A DNA stretch of 5,793 nt from Verrucomicrobia subdivision 3 bacterium UBA7542 (GTDB taxonomy: Bacteria > Verrucomicrobiota > Verrucomicrobiia > Limisphaerales > UBA11358), in contig DLMG01000097.1 of the NCBI GenBank assembly GCA_002479245.1, positions 1-5,793 on the forward strand. Reading direction: 5' to 3'. Below the pieces are notes generated by a model. It did no database searches. It saw only the letters and a program-made list of their open reading frames with translations, and had not been told where the DNA came from. The first letter of the stretch is position 1; every line of letters starts with the position of its first letter. Both the position numbers and the translations under genes were made by a program. Positions 1 through 5,411 of this stretch are shown one piece after another.

Positions 1-582
1 CAGGCTTATGTGGTTTATCCCCGCGTCGAAGAATCGGGCGGGAAAGGTTTGAAGGCGGTGACGAAAGAATTTGAAAATTTGAAATCCTTGCTTGCGCCAT
101 TTCGCGTCGGATTGCTGCACGGGCGATTAAAGAGCCGCGAAAAAGACGAGGTGATGACGGAATTTCGTGCCGGCGGGGTGAACGCATTGCTCGCGACTTC
201 GCTCATCGAGGTCGGCGTGGATGTGCCGAACGCCACGGTCATGCTCGTCGAAAACGCCGAGGCGTTCGGGCTGGCGCAATTGCATCAGTTGCGCGGGCGC
301 ATCGGTCGCGGCGCGCACGAGTCGTATTGCATTTTGGTTTCCGACGCGAAAACGGCCGGGGCGGATGAACGCTTGAAAGTGCTGGAAGAAACGAACGACG
401 GTTTTCGCATCGCGGAGGTGGACTTGAAATTGCGCGGGCCGGGCGAGTTGCTCGGCCAGCAGCAAAGCGGTATGCCGAAGTTCCGTTTCGGCAATCTGGC
501 GGACGATCTCGATTTGATCCGGCAGGCGCGGGAATTGGCGGCGCAAATCACAAACATCTCCCCGGCCGGCAAAACAATCTGA
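1..582 (+). CDS. recG: ATP-dependent DNA helicase RecG, C-terminal part (5' truncated by window edge)
   Basis: RecG is a superfamily 2 double-strand DNA translocase that remodels stalled forks and branch-migrates Holliday junctions in the cytoplasm. The frame is open from base 1, so the start lies outside the window. The visible 193 residues cover the second helicase lobe and the C-terminus; a full RecG is roughly 690 residues. In window residue numbers, helicase motif V ('ATSLIEVGVDVP') is at about 65-76 and motif VI ('QLHQLRGRIGRG') at 93-104. The RecG-specific TRG region is at about 131-157, with 'ETNDGF', 'DLKLRGPGE' and a trailing 'QQSG'. These diagnostic blocks separate it from Mfd, PriA and UvrB. 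The tail ends about 35 residues after the TRG block, as is normal for the family. A short inverted repeat (TTGCC 592-596, GGCAA 600-604) follows the stop but lacks a T tract, so it is a poor terminator. The gene is GC-rich (39 of 60 bases G/C at 241-300). Confidence 0.97.
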   Translation, partial: QAYVVYPRVEESGGKGLKAVTKEFENLKSLLAPFRVGLLHGRLKSREKDEVMTEFRAGGVNALLATSLIEVGVDVPNATVMLVENAEAFGLAQLHQLRGRIGRGAHESYCILVSDAKTAGADERLKVLEETNDGFRIAEVDLKLRGPGELLGQQQSGMPKFRFGNLADDLDLIRQARELAAQITNISPAGKTI

Positions 583-628
583 AAATTCCGCTTGCCGCGG
601 GCAAAGGTTTAGAAGAGTTTAACCGAGT

Positions 629-838
629 ATGAAGAAAATGTTATTATTAGTAGCGGTATCTGGATTGGTGTGTGTGGGACTGTTGACGGGTTGCAAAAAA
701 CAGGCAGAGACGGGCACGCCGCCGACAACAATGTCGGCCACCAACGTGCCAGCGGTATCCGCATCCGAAGCTCTGGCCACCAACGCGCCTGCGGCACCTG
801 CACCCGAAGCACCGTCAACCAATGCGCCTCCGCAATAA
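629..838 (+). CDS. Small putative lipoprotein with Ala/Pro/Thr-rich tandem repeats
   Basis: This is a 69-residue protein with a lipoprotein signal: a short basic start (MKK), a hydrophobic core at 4-19 and a lipobox 'LLTGC' with the modified cysteine at position 22. After cleavage by signal peptidase II, only about 48 residues remain, with no globular domain. The mature part starts 'CKKQAET' and then has 2.5 copies of a 13-residue repeat (37-49, 50-62, 63-69) that begin with A/S-T-N and are rich in Ala and Pro. It is therefore probably a disordered envelope-anchored peptide. It starts 46 bases after the recG stop on the same strand and could be read through from it. The purine-rich 'agaagag' at 611-617 is a weak ribosome-binding candidate. 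I do not recognise a family, and no function can be assigned. A chance reading frame is unlikely because the signal peptide and lipobox are well formed. Confidence 0.75.
   Translation: MKKMLLLVAVSGLVCVGLLTGCKKQAETGTPPTTMSATNVPAVSASEALATNAPAAPAPEAPSTNAPPQ
737..835 (+). repeat. 39-base in-frame tandem repeat, 2.5 copies
   Basis: Units run at 737-775, 776-814 and a partial unit at 815-835, inside the first small lipoprotein gene. Each opens with (G/T)C(C/A)-ACC-AA(C/T) and encodes A/S-T-N-x-P followed by Ala/Pro/Ser-rich residues and a Glu at the eleventh position of the two full units. The copies have diverged at many third positions, so this is an old duplication kept at the protein level. 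Confidence 0.7.
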
Positions 839-966
839 GGTTGCGCCGCTGGAATTGGAGGGAAGTCACGCAACGCATTTCCCATTGAATGCGGACGTTG
901 GTTTTGTACTGTTTCAAAGCTGTAATTGACCTTTGGATTTTTCGCAGTTTGAGCTAGATTGCCGAT

Positions 967-1338
967 ATGAACGCGTCCTTCTTGATTTCGGTTGCGGTCG
1001 GATTGCTTCTGGCCGGTTGCGGCAAAAACAATTCCAGTCCTCATCCCCAGGGCACCAACACAAGTCAAACCACCAACACAACTGAGAGAGCCAATCCCGC
1101 TCCGTATTCGGCGGATTATCTGGGCACGTTGATGCGGGCGGACCAACACGCCGTCAAGACGATTGACGTATCGTATCTCAACGAGAAAATCCAACTGTTC
1201 AACGCTCAGGAAGGACGTTTGCCCAAGGACTTGAATGAACTGGTGCCGAATTATGTGGGCAAACTGCCGGCGACGCCTTACGGAACGAAACTCGACTACG
1301 ACCCGAACACCGGCCAGGTCAAAGTGGTACAGCAGTAA
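967..1338 (+). CDS. Putative lipoprotein with pseudopilin-like C-terminal segment
   Basis: This is a 123-residue protein. Residues 1-18 form a lipoprotein signal with lipobox 'LLAGC' (cysteine 18). Residues 19-48 are an Asn/Thr/Ser/Pro-rich linker, typical of an envelope tether. Residues 70-121 form a compact region, with an amphipathic stretch ('EKIQLFNAQEGRLP'), then 'DLNELVPNYVGKLP', then a short beta-like end 'KLDYDPNTGQVKVV'. This resembles the C-terminal part of type II secretion major pseudopilins (GspG), where 'G.yP..l..L' is followed by 'lP.dPwG..y.Y'. The likeness is by eye, and the N-terminal pilin helix and prepilin cleavage site are absent, so it is not a pseudopilin itself. Small lipoproteins of this kind are familiar from Verrucomicrobiota. 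The start codon is the ATG that places the signal peptide correctly; no strong ribosome binding site precedes it. Its function is unknown. Confidence 0.85.
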   Translation: MNASFLISVAVGLLLAGCGKNNSSPHPQGTNTSQTTNTTERANPAPYSADYLGTLMRADQHAVKTIDVSYLNEKIQLFNAQEGRLPKDLNELVPNYVGKLPATPYGTKLDYDPNTGQVKVVQQ

Positions 1339-1339
1339 A

Positions 1340-1360
1340 TTTCGCGTCGCATCCGCGAAA
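1340..1360 (+). terminator. Possible terminator hairpin after the second lipoprotein gene
   Basis: A perfect 7-base inverted repeat (TTTCGCG 1340-1346, CGCGAAA 1354-1360, 7-base loop) begins one base after the TAA stop at 1336-1338. Its position suits a transcript end, but no T tract follows immediately. The nearest T-rich run is at about 1396-1405, after another short AGCC/GGCT pair (1377-1380, 1387-1390). It could instead protect the 3' end of the message. Confidence 0.35.
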
Positions 1361-1449
1361 ATTGCCCAGGACAGCAAGCCAAAATCGGCTGGCGCTTTAT
1401 TTTTTGTCTCGCCAAAGCTTCCCACGACGGGCAAACAATCCGTTTTTAT

Positions 1450-1557
1450 TTGAGTCAATCATGGAACAGATAGATACATGTTAAAAATGCGGTTTTGCTT
1501 AATAAACAAGCGGTTTTAGTGATTTTGTGATAGCAAGGTGCAAGCAAATTGACTCAA
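1450..1557. promoter_or_regulatory. Possible operator cluster: paired TTGA-N-TCAA sites and GCGGTTTT direct repeats
   Basis: TTGAGTCAA (1450-1458) and TTGACTCAA (1549-1557) are each near-perfect palindromes and together form inverted arms 99 bases apart. Extended by one base they are exact reverse complements over 10 bases. Between them, GCGGTTTT occurs at 1489-1496 and 1510-1517, 21 bases apart, which is two helical turns and so on the same DNA face. The spacing fits protein binding, but no regulator is known and the call is inference. Confidence 0.3.
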
Positions 1558-1610
1558 CTACGCACTATTGTTCAATTGGACTTGGCCGGCGATTCCCGGC
1601 GCGGCCTGGG

Positions 1611-1641
1611 CCTCGGCGGTGGGTTCCCACCCTCGGTGGTG
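1611..1641. repeat. Two mutually exclusive hairpins
   Basis: GGTGGG (1618-1623) pairs with CCCACC (1626-1631) over a 2-base gap, and the same CCACC (1627-1631) can pair instead with GGTGG (1635-1639) over a 3-base loop. The arms arise from an 11-base direct repeat, CCTCGGCGGTG at 1611-1621 and CCTCGGTGGTG at 1631-1641. It lies about 100 bases before the zinc-ribbon gene, in its probable leader. Confidence 0.4.
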
Positions 1642-1743
1642 ATCAAAGCTCGCTGGCGGGCAGGCAGTGAAGCGGCGCGGGGGGTTTTCCAGCTTGTCAG
1701 TCGGCCTGTGTTCTGTTCCGATGTCATCAACCTTCAAATTTTT

Positions 1744-2250
1744 ATGATTATCAAATGCAACTGCAACCACTGCTCGACTCATCTCGAATTTGATTCTCAC
1801 GACGCAGGCCGCGTCATTACTTGCCCGTCGTGTAGCATGGAAACGACGCTTTACGTTCCGCCGCCCGCGCCTGTGGCGAAACCGAAATCAGAGCCGCCAA
1901 AGAAAAAAGTTTCAGCATCCTGGTTTGCGCAGTTCAAGCAAGATGTGTTCGGCGAGGAACCAGAGCCGCCAAAGATAGAAGTGCCTGCCAAGATTAATAC
2001 GCCGCAAAATTCAAAAGGGATGCCCGCATCAGCAGTTTTGCTCACTATTTCCAGTGTGGTTTTGTTTGTCATTGGCTGTGGTTTGGTTTTTGACGGTTGC
2101 AACAGTGAAGTGAATGAAGAAGCCAAGCCAGATGGAAGCGCGATTCGTCAGACCGTTTTTGCCCTACAATACGGATTTGGTTTCGTGACAATTGCGCTCA
2201 GCCTTATTTTGGGCGCGCTATGTCGTCTTATTCGGTTCAACCGTGAATGA
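1744..2250 (+). CDS. Zinc-ribbon protein with two predicted membrane segments
   Basis: This is a 168-residue protein of no family I can name. Residues 4-38 form a small zinc ribbon with C7-x2-C10 and C27-x2-C30 as metal ligands (C5 is an extra cysteine). Residues 38-90 are a Pro/Lys/Glu-rich linker ('PPPAPVAKPK', 'EPPKKK'). Hydrophobic spans at about 95-117 and 140-162 should cross the membrane, with basic residues at both ends (the KKK in the linker; RLIRFNRE at the end). By the positive-inside rule the zinc ribbon and C-terminus then face the cytoplasm. The ATG at 1744 is preferred because the 'MIIKC' opening matches the usual start of such proteins; in-frame codons back to 1549 add only low-complexity sequence. 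An almost identical ribbon opens the convergent gene ending at 2412. A repeated 15-base segment (1889-1903, 1961-1975) encodes 'EPPK' twice in the linker. Such ribbon-linker-membrane proteins may be adaptors or sensors; that is inference. Confidence 0.85.
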   Translation: MIIKCNCNHCSTHLEFDSHDAGRVITCPSCSMETTLYVPPPAPVAKPKSEPPKKKVSASWFAQFKQDVFGEEPEPPKIEVPAKINTPQNSKGMPASAVLLTISSVVLFVIGCGLVFDGCNSEVNEEAKPDGSAIRQTVFALQYGFGFVTIALSLILGALCRLIRFNRE

Positions 2251-2390
2251 GGATTTGCGCCGTGGATTCGATTTGCGCTTTCAGCGGTAAACATGATGGC
2301 GTGACCGCTGACGGCGGGCGCAGCGTGCCTTACGCAGCGAAGCGGGGCGGGCGGTGTAGTGCGGAAGCGCCGGTTGAGTTGCACGAGTAG
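2247..2390 (+). CDS. Possible 47-residue ORF translationally coupled to the zinc-ribbon gene
   Basis: An ATG at 2247-2249 overlaps the zinc-ribbon stop (TGA 2248-2250) as ATGA, the classic arrangement for coupled translation, and the frame runs 47 codons to TAG at 2388-2390. The peptide has three cysteines and a Gly/Arg-rich middle ('DGGRSVPYAAKRGGR'). It has no signal peptide or membrane segment and no domain I recognise. It spans the hairpin at 2281-2311 and fills most of the gap before the convergent gene. Against it, a 47-codon frame is common by chance in GC-rich DNA, and the sequence could be translated repeat or spacer. I treat it as a weak candidate. Confidence 0.25.
   Translation: MRICAVDSICAFSGKHDGVTADGGRSVPYAAKRGGRCSAEAPVELHE
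2281..2311. terminator. Hairpin between convergent genes, possible bidirectional terminator
   Basis: TCAGCGGT (2281-2288) and ACCGCTGA (2304-2311) form a perfect 8-base stem with a 15-base loop, 31 bases after the zinc-ribbon stop and within the gap between convergent genes. No T tract follows on either strand, so it would not be a standard intrinsic terminator. A second, AT-rich inverted repeat (GGTTTT 2405-2410, AAAACC 2414-2419) overlaps the stop of the minus-strand gene. Confidence 0.35.
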
Positions 2391-2411
2391 CACAGGGATG
2401 CGTCGGTTTTT

Positions 2412-3278
2412 TCAAAACCTTCTTCTTCGCGATTTTTTTCCAGAAGACAAAAGACCAACCACAAGTCCAAACAAAACCATAGGAATGACACCAACCGCCT
2501 TCCCCACAGCATTTATGACTCCCCAAAAGATTCGCCATCCCAGTCCGCTTGAAATTGGTTTAGAAAATTCACTGGATGATTTTGGATACAAAATCTCCTC
2601 CTTTATTTTTGGGAATGATCCATAAGCCCATCTCCCTTCTTTTAGGTTGTAACCAAACCGATAATACGTCTTACCGTCTATGCGTTTTAAAGCGAAAACA
2701 TTAAGCCAGCCGGTAGAATTTGCCCCAGTGATGTAGATGAGATTGCCATTTTTATCTCGGTCAAACCGTCCGGGGTAAATGCCATATCCTTCTTGCACAA
2801 TTGCCCGACATATGGGGTCAAGTCTCAGGTAATCTCGATGCCGATTTAATTCAGCGCAAATGTGTTTGCAAATCCTGCCATAGTCCCGTGGTGGGGCTTT
2901 TGAATGGACTTCCAAAAATGATGGGCAAGTGCAGGTGTAATCAATCAAATTGACCGTGTAGTGATTTGTCCCATCCTGCGACCTAACTTTAGTTGAGCGA
3001 AAAGACTCATCTGTAATTTCTGGAAGGCCAAGTTGTGGCGCAGGATTGATGGTGTCATCTTGAATTTGCGGGGTTTGAGCAATTGATGGCGGTTGGTCGA
3101 GACTGATGGGAGCCGTGGGGGCCGGTGTTGGCAGTGATTCGACAAAACCGGGCACGCGGAGAACCGTTGAAAGGCCGCAATGCGGGCAATCAATTGTTTG
3201 TCCGTGGAGTTCTTTGGGAAATTCGATGTGCCCCTGACAGTTTGCACAGGCAATCTTGAAGTGTCCCGGTGTGCTCAT
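2412..3278 (-). CDS. Zinc-ribbon and SWIM-finger protein with C-terminal membrane segment
   Basis: It has 288 residues from the ATG at 3278; an in-frame GTG at 3290 would add four, and neither has a clear ribosome site. Numbered from the GTG, a zinc ribbon at 12-45 has C15-x2-C18 and C35-x2-C38. Residues 50-90 are a Pro/Ala-rich linker. A SWIM zinc finger follows at about 108-150, with C120-x-C122 ('CTCPSF') and C141-x-H143 ('CKH'), the CxCxnCxH pattern. Residues 165-232 form a beta-rich region of unknown type ('GWLNVFALKRIDGKTYYRFG', 'EGRWAYG'). A hydrophobic stretch at 252-282 ends in the basic tail 'GKKSRRRRF', so the protein is probably membrane-anchored with that tail in the cytoplasm. 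SWIM fingers generally bind nucleic acid or protein. It is the last gene of the minus-strand cluster, 29 bases after the NHL gene. Composition is AT-richer than recG (27 of 60 bases G/C at 2701-2760), which may indicate later acquisition. Confidence 0.88.
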   Translation of the reverse strand: MSTPGHFKIACANCQGHIEFPKELHGQTIDCPHCGLSTVLRVPGFVESLPTPAPTAPISLDQPPSIAQTPQIQDDTINPAPQLGLPEITDESFRSTKVRSQDGTNHYTVNLIDYTCTCPSFLEVHSKAPPRDYGRICKHICAELNRHRDYLRLDPICRAIVQEGYGIYPGRFDRDKNGNLIYITGANSTGWLNVFALKRIDGKTYYRFGYNLKEGRWAYGSFPKIKEEILYPKSSSEFSKPISSGLGWRIFWGVINAVGKAVGVIPMVLFGLVVGLLSSGKKSRRRRF

Positions 3279-3307
3279 GGATTGATTCACTAAAATTTAA
3301 CAGCCAC

Positions 3308-4561
3308 TCACGGCAGCATCACTGCGCGATAGAATTTATTTCCGCTCACCGGATTCTGGTCAATCCACAGATATGGGCTTGACGTGAGAAGCGCGGTTGC
3401 CACGGAGTTCCATGTGTTCAAGTCGGGTGACGATTGAATTTGATACGTCCGCCCGACTGTGCCGGTGATCGTGACGCCCGCAAAAGTGCCGATGCCGAGA
3501 TTTGCGCCGGAAACAATTTGCGACGTTGGATTGAAAGTGATGTTCCGAATCCGCTGATTGCTGGAATCGGCGACGTAAAATGTGCCGCCTGACACACAAA
3601 CGCCGGACGCTCCGTTGAACCGCGCGAGATTGCTCGCGCCGTTGGCATAGCCATTTTGTGAAAAACTTCCTGCCATTGTCACCACGTTTGTTGTCGCGGA
3701 TATTTTTCGGATGGACGTGCCGCAAGCGAGGATAAGATTCCCAGAGTCGTCAACACACATGCCGGAGATAGAACCGAATGAAGCGTTTGTGCCGGCACCA
3801 TCGGCACTTGAATTGTTTAAGTATTGGCCAGCAAGCGTCGTGACGTTTTGGCTTTGGTCAATTCTGCGGATTAAGCGATTCTCCGAATCCCAAACGTAGA
3901 TGTTGTCAGCAGCATCAGCAGCTAAAGCCGTAGGATAATGGAACGCAGTGAAAATACCATTGCCATCCGCGTAGCCAGGATTACCCGAACCTGCAAAGAC
4001 GGACAGAACGCCGTCTGTGTTGTAGCGCCAGATTTTGTTCCCATAGTAATCCGAGACATAGACGTTGTTTCCAGAATCCACACACGCTCCCCAAGGCCAC
4101 GAAGTTCCATTCAAAAATATCCATGAAACACTGGTATCCCTTCCAACCCTCACCAAATATCCATCGTATGTGGCAATCCACAATGTGTTGGAATGGTCTA
4201 TTGCAATCGAGCTACTGCCGCCAGCAAAGATGGAGGCATTTGTTCCGTACCCAGTCGTTGGAATAGTTCCGCCCGGAAAAGTAGTTCCGCCCGCAAAAGT
4301 TGAAACTACGCCGCTTGGCGTGATTTTTCGGATTAAATAACTATTGTCGTCCAAAACAAACAAGTTGCTCTCTGAATCAGCCACAATTGTGCTTGGGTTA
4401 TTGAACATCGTTTGCTGACCAACGCCGTCCACGTGACCGGAAAAGCCCGAACCGGCGAAGGTTTGAACGTAATCGCCATTCGTATCGTAAGTTTGCGCGT
4501 ATGCTCGCCAGCCGAGTGTTGCCGTAATTGCGACAAGAACTACAAAGAATTTAGGTTTCAT
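3308..4561 (-). CDS. Secreted NHL-repeat beta-propeller protein
   Basis: This is a 417-residue protein. A signal peptide is clear: MKPK, a hydrophobic core at 5-17, and a likely cleavage after 'AYA' at residue 22. About six NHL repeats follow, at roughly 56-92, 117-150, 158-192, 209-245, 265-298 and 318-345. They recur with 'P..ia.d..gnlyv.d..n..IrrI...g.v.tfaG' and predict a six-bladed propeller, a fold that binds proteins or ligands and is not itself an enzyme here. The last 60 or so residues are a separate module ('TYQIQSSPDLNTW', 'KFYRAVMLP') like the C-terminal tails of many verrucomicrobial exported proteins; it may act in sorting or surface attachment. Upstream, 'GGACGGGAAATT' before the ATG gives a moderate ribosome site. 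It lies 29 bases after the Sel1-type gene and 29 before the SWIM gene, so co-transcription is likely. Its ligand is unknown. Residues 89-100 hold a recent 6-residue tandem duplication. Confidence 0.93.
   Translation of the reverse strand: MKPKFFVVLVAITATLGWRAYAQTYDTNGDYVQTFAGSGFSGHVDGVGQQTMFNNPSTIVADSESNLFVLDDNSYLIRKITPSGVVSTFAGGTTFPGGTIPTTGYGTNASIFAGGSSSIAIDHSNTLWIATYDGYLVRVGRDTSVSWIFLNGTSWPWGACVDSGNNVYVSDYYGNKIWRYNTDGVLSVFAGSGNPGYADGNGIFTAFHYPTALAADAADNIYVWDSENRLIRRIDQSQNVTTLAGQYLNNSSADGAGTNASFGSISGMCVDDSGNLILACGTSIRKISATTNVVTMAGSFSQNGYANGASNLARFNGASGVCVSGGTFYVADSSNQRIRNITFNPTSQIVSGANLGIGTFAGVTITGTVGRTYQIQSSPDLNTWNSVATALLTSSPYLWIDQNPVSGNKFYRAVMLP
4264..4299 (-). repeat. 18-base tandem duplication inside the NHL gene
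   Basis: Two adjacent 18-base units (4264-4281 and 4282-4299) differ only at the thirteenth base (G at 4276, C at 4294). On the coding strand they give FAGGTT followed by FPGGTI, lengthening a loop after the first NHL repeat by six residues. The near-identity points to a recent slippage event that kept the frame. Confidence 0.8.
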
Positions 4562-4590
4562 AATTTCCCGTCCGCGTTGCCTGTGCCGCG

Positions 4591-5349
4591 CTATTGCTTC
4601 GTTGTGGCTGCGTTCGTAGATTGGTCTAATCCAGAAAGTGCATCGGCGGCAGATGGTGAACCAGCCGCAACAGCTTTGGTAAAATAATCGCGGGCTTTGG
4701 CTAAATCTTTTGGCACGCCATCACCATCGCGGTAACGTTCGCCCATGCGGAGCAAACCGTAAGAATCGCCTTTAGCAGCCAATTCTTGGTTATATTTGAG
4801 ACCTTTTTCCTCGTTGGCTTTTTTGTCAGCGACAACTTTTGCCTTTGCCGCTGCGATTTGTTCGGGTGTTGGCGGCGGCGGTGGAGGAGACGTATAAGGT
4901 GTTCCGTATTCCAGCTTGTGAATGGTGCGAGAGCCGCCCAGAACGGTTGAATAAGTGTAAGTACCGGTTTCCAAAGCCGCCATGTATGAGCCGGGTGAAA
5001 AGGTATTTCCTATTTGAACACATTCACGCCCAACACGGTCGCCCACGGCGACATCGTATGGGAAATGGGCGACAAAAAATTCATCACCCTCACCTGCTTT
5101 AAATCCACTGAATTTTTCCGAACTATAAGATTCCTTACAATCACCGTATTCGCCTTGCACACGGATTCCAGTCGGCTGAACCTCAAGCACGACTCCGTAA
5201 AATTCGGACATTGTTGTTGCTGAAACAATACTCCCGTCAATTTCACGCACCGGGTCTTTCGGACACCAACCTTTTGGTTGGGCGCTGGAAACCGGTTGAG
5301 CCGATGCGGCACAGGCGGCTACAATAATTAAAACGAGGATAATTTTCAT
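4591..5349 (-). CDS. Secreted Sel1-repeat protein with unknown N-terminal beta-rich domain
   Basis: It has 252 residues from the ATG at 5349; the frame stays open 17 codons further, to an ATG at 5400, but the inner ATG is preferred. It is preceded by a good AGGA site ('caggaaccaaagcc' then ATG) and opens directly into a signal peptide (MK, hydrophobic 3-12, cleavage likely after 'ASA' at 17). Residues 10-13 (VAAC) also satisfy a lipobox but lie very close to the start, so lipidation is possible rather than likely. Residues 25-152 look beta-rich ('FYGVVLEVQPTGIRVQG', 'FFVAHFPYDVAVGDRVG'), perhaps an OB-like barrel, with cysteines 29, 71 and 110. A six-proline linker at 155-160 leads into a charged helical stretch (162-192). 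One Sel1-like repeat follows at about 193-232 ('GDSYGLLRMGERYRDGDGVP', 'DLAKARDYFTKAV'). Single Sel1 units usually mediate protein contacts. It is the first gene of the minus-strand cluster. The partner is unknown. Confidence 0.88.
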   Translation of the reverse strand: MKIILVLIIVAACAASAQPVSSAQPKGWCPKDPVREIDGSIVSATTMSEFYGVVLEVQPTGIRVQGEYGDCKESYSSEKFSGFKAGEGDEFFVAHFPYDVAVGDRVGRECVQIGNTFSPGSYMAALETGTYTYSTVLGGSRTIHKLEYGTPYTSPPPPPPTPEQIAAAKAKVVADKKANEEKGLKYNQELAAKGDSYGLLRMGERYRDGDGVPKDLAKARDYFTKAVAAGSPSAADALSGLDQSTNAATTKQ

Positions 5350-5366
5350 GGCTTTGGTTCCTGTGC

Positions 5367-5382
5367 GGACAAGCCGTTGTCC
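5367..5382 (-). promoter_or_regulatory. Leader hairpin next to the ribosome site of the Sel1-type gene
   Basis: GGACAA (5367-5372) and TTGTCC (5377-5382) make a perfect 6-base stem with a 4-base loop. On the minus strand it ends four bases before the AGGA of the ribosome site and 17 bases before the ATG. In mRNA it could affect initiation; as DNA it could be an operator. No regulator is visible. Confidence 0.45.
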
Positions 5383-5411
5383 AAACAAAAGAGGGCGCAC
5401 TTACTTACGCC

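Larger units (their letters stand above)
1339..1743. other. Noncoding stretch of 405 bases with palindromes and direct repeats
   Basis: I see no convincing gene here. The frame of the downstream zinc-ribbon gene stays open back to a TTG at 1549, but the added residues look like translated noncoding DNA and no ribosome site precedes the TTG. The left half is AT-rich and carries two 9-base quasi-palindromes and two direct GCGGTTTT copies (listed separately). The right half (about 1580-1690) is GC-rich, with several short self-complementary pairs such as GCCGG 1585-1589 with CCGGC 1596-1600, and the overlapping hairpins at 1611-1641. The promoter of the zinc-ribbon gene must lie here if that gene is transcribed on its own, but I cannot place convincing -35 and -10 boxes. 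Confidence 0.6.

Noticed and set aside
127..546. 139-codon minus-strand frame inside recG
   Set aside because: It is a shadow of the helicase frame in GC-rich DNA.
926..960. TTGACC (926-931) and TAGATT (955-960) as a promoter for the second lipoprotein gene
   Set aside because: The 23-base spacer is too long and the -10 box would end six bases before the ATG.
619..1458. 279-codon minus-strand reading frame across both small lipoprotein genes
   Set aside because: It is antisense to two genes with clear lipoprotein signals, shows no domain, is rich in Arg/Val as expected of a shadow frame, and has no ribosome site.
1549..1743. N-terminal extension of the zinc-ribbon gene to a TTG
   Set aside because: The added 65 residues look like translated noncoding DNA, contain the hairpin sequences and would bury the ribbon that normally opens such proteins.
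5350..5400. 17-residue N-terminal extension of the Sel1-type gene
   Set aside because: The inner ATG has a good AGGA site and starts directly into a signal peptide; the extension would displace the signal and includes the leader hairpin.
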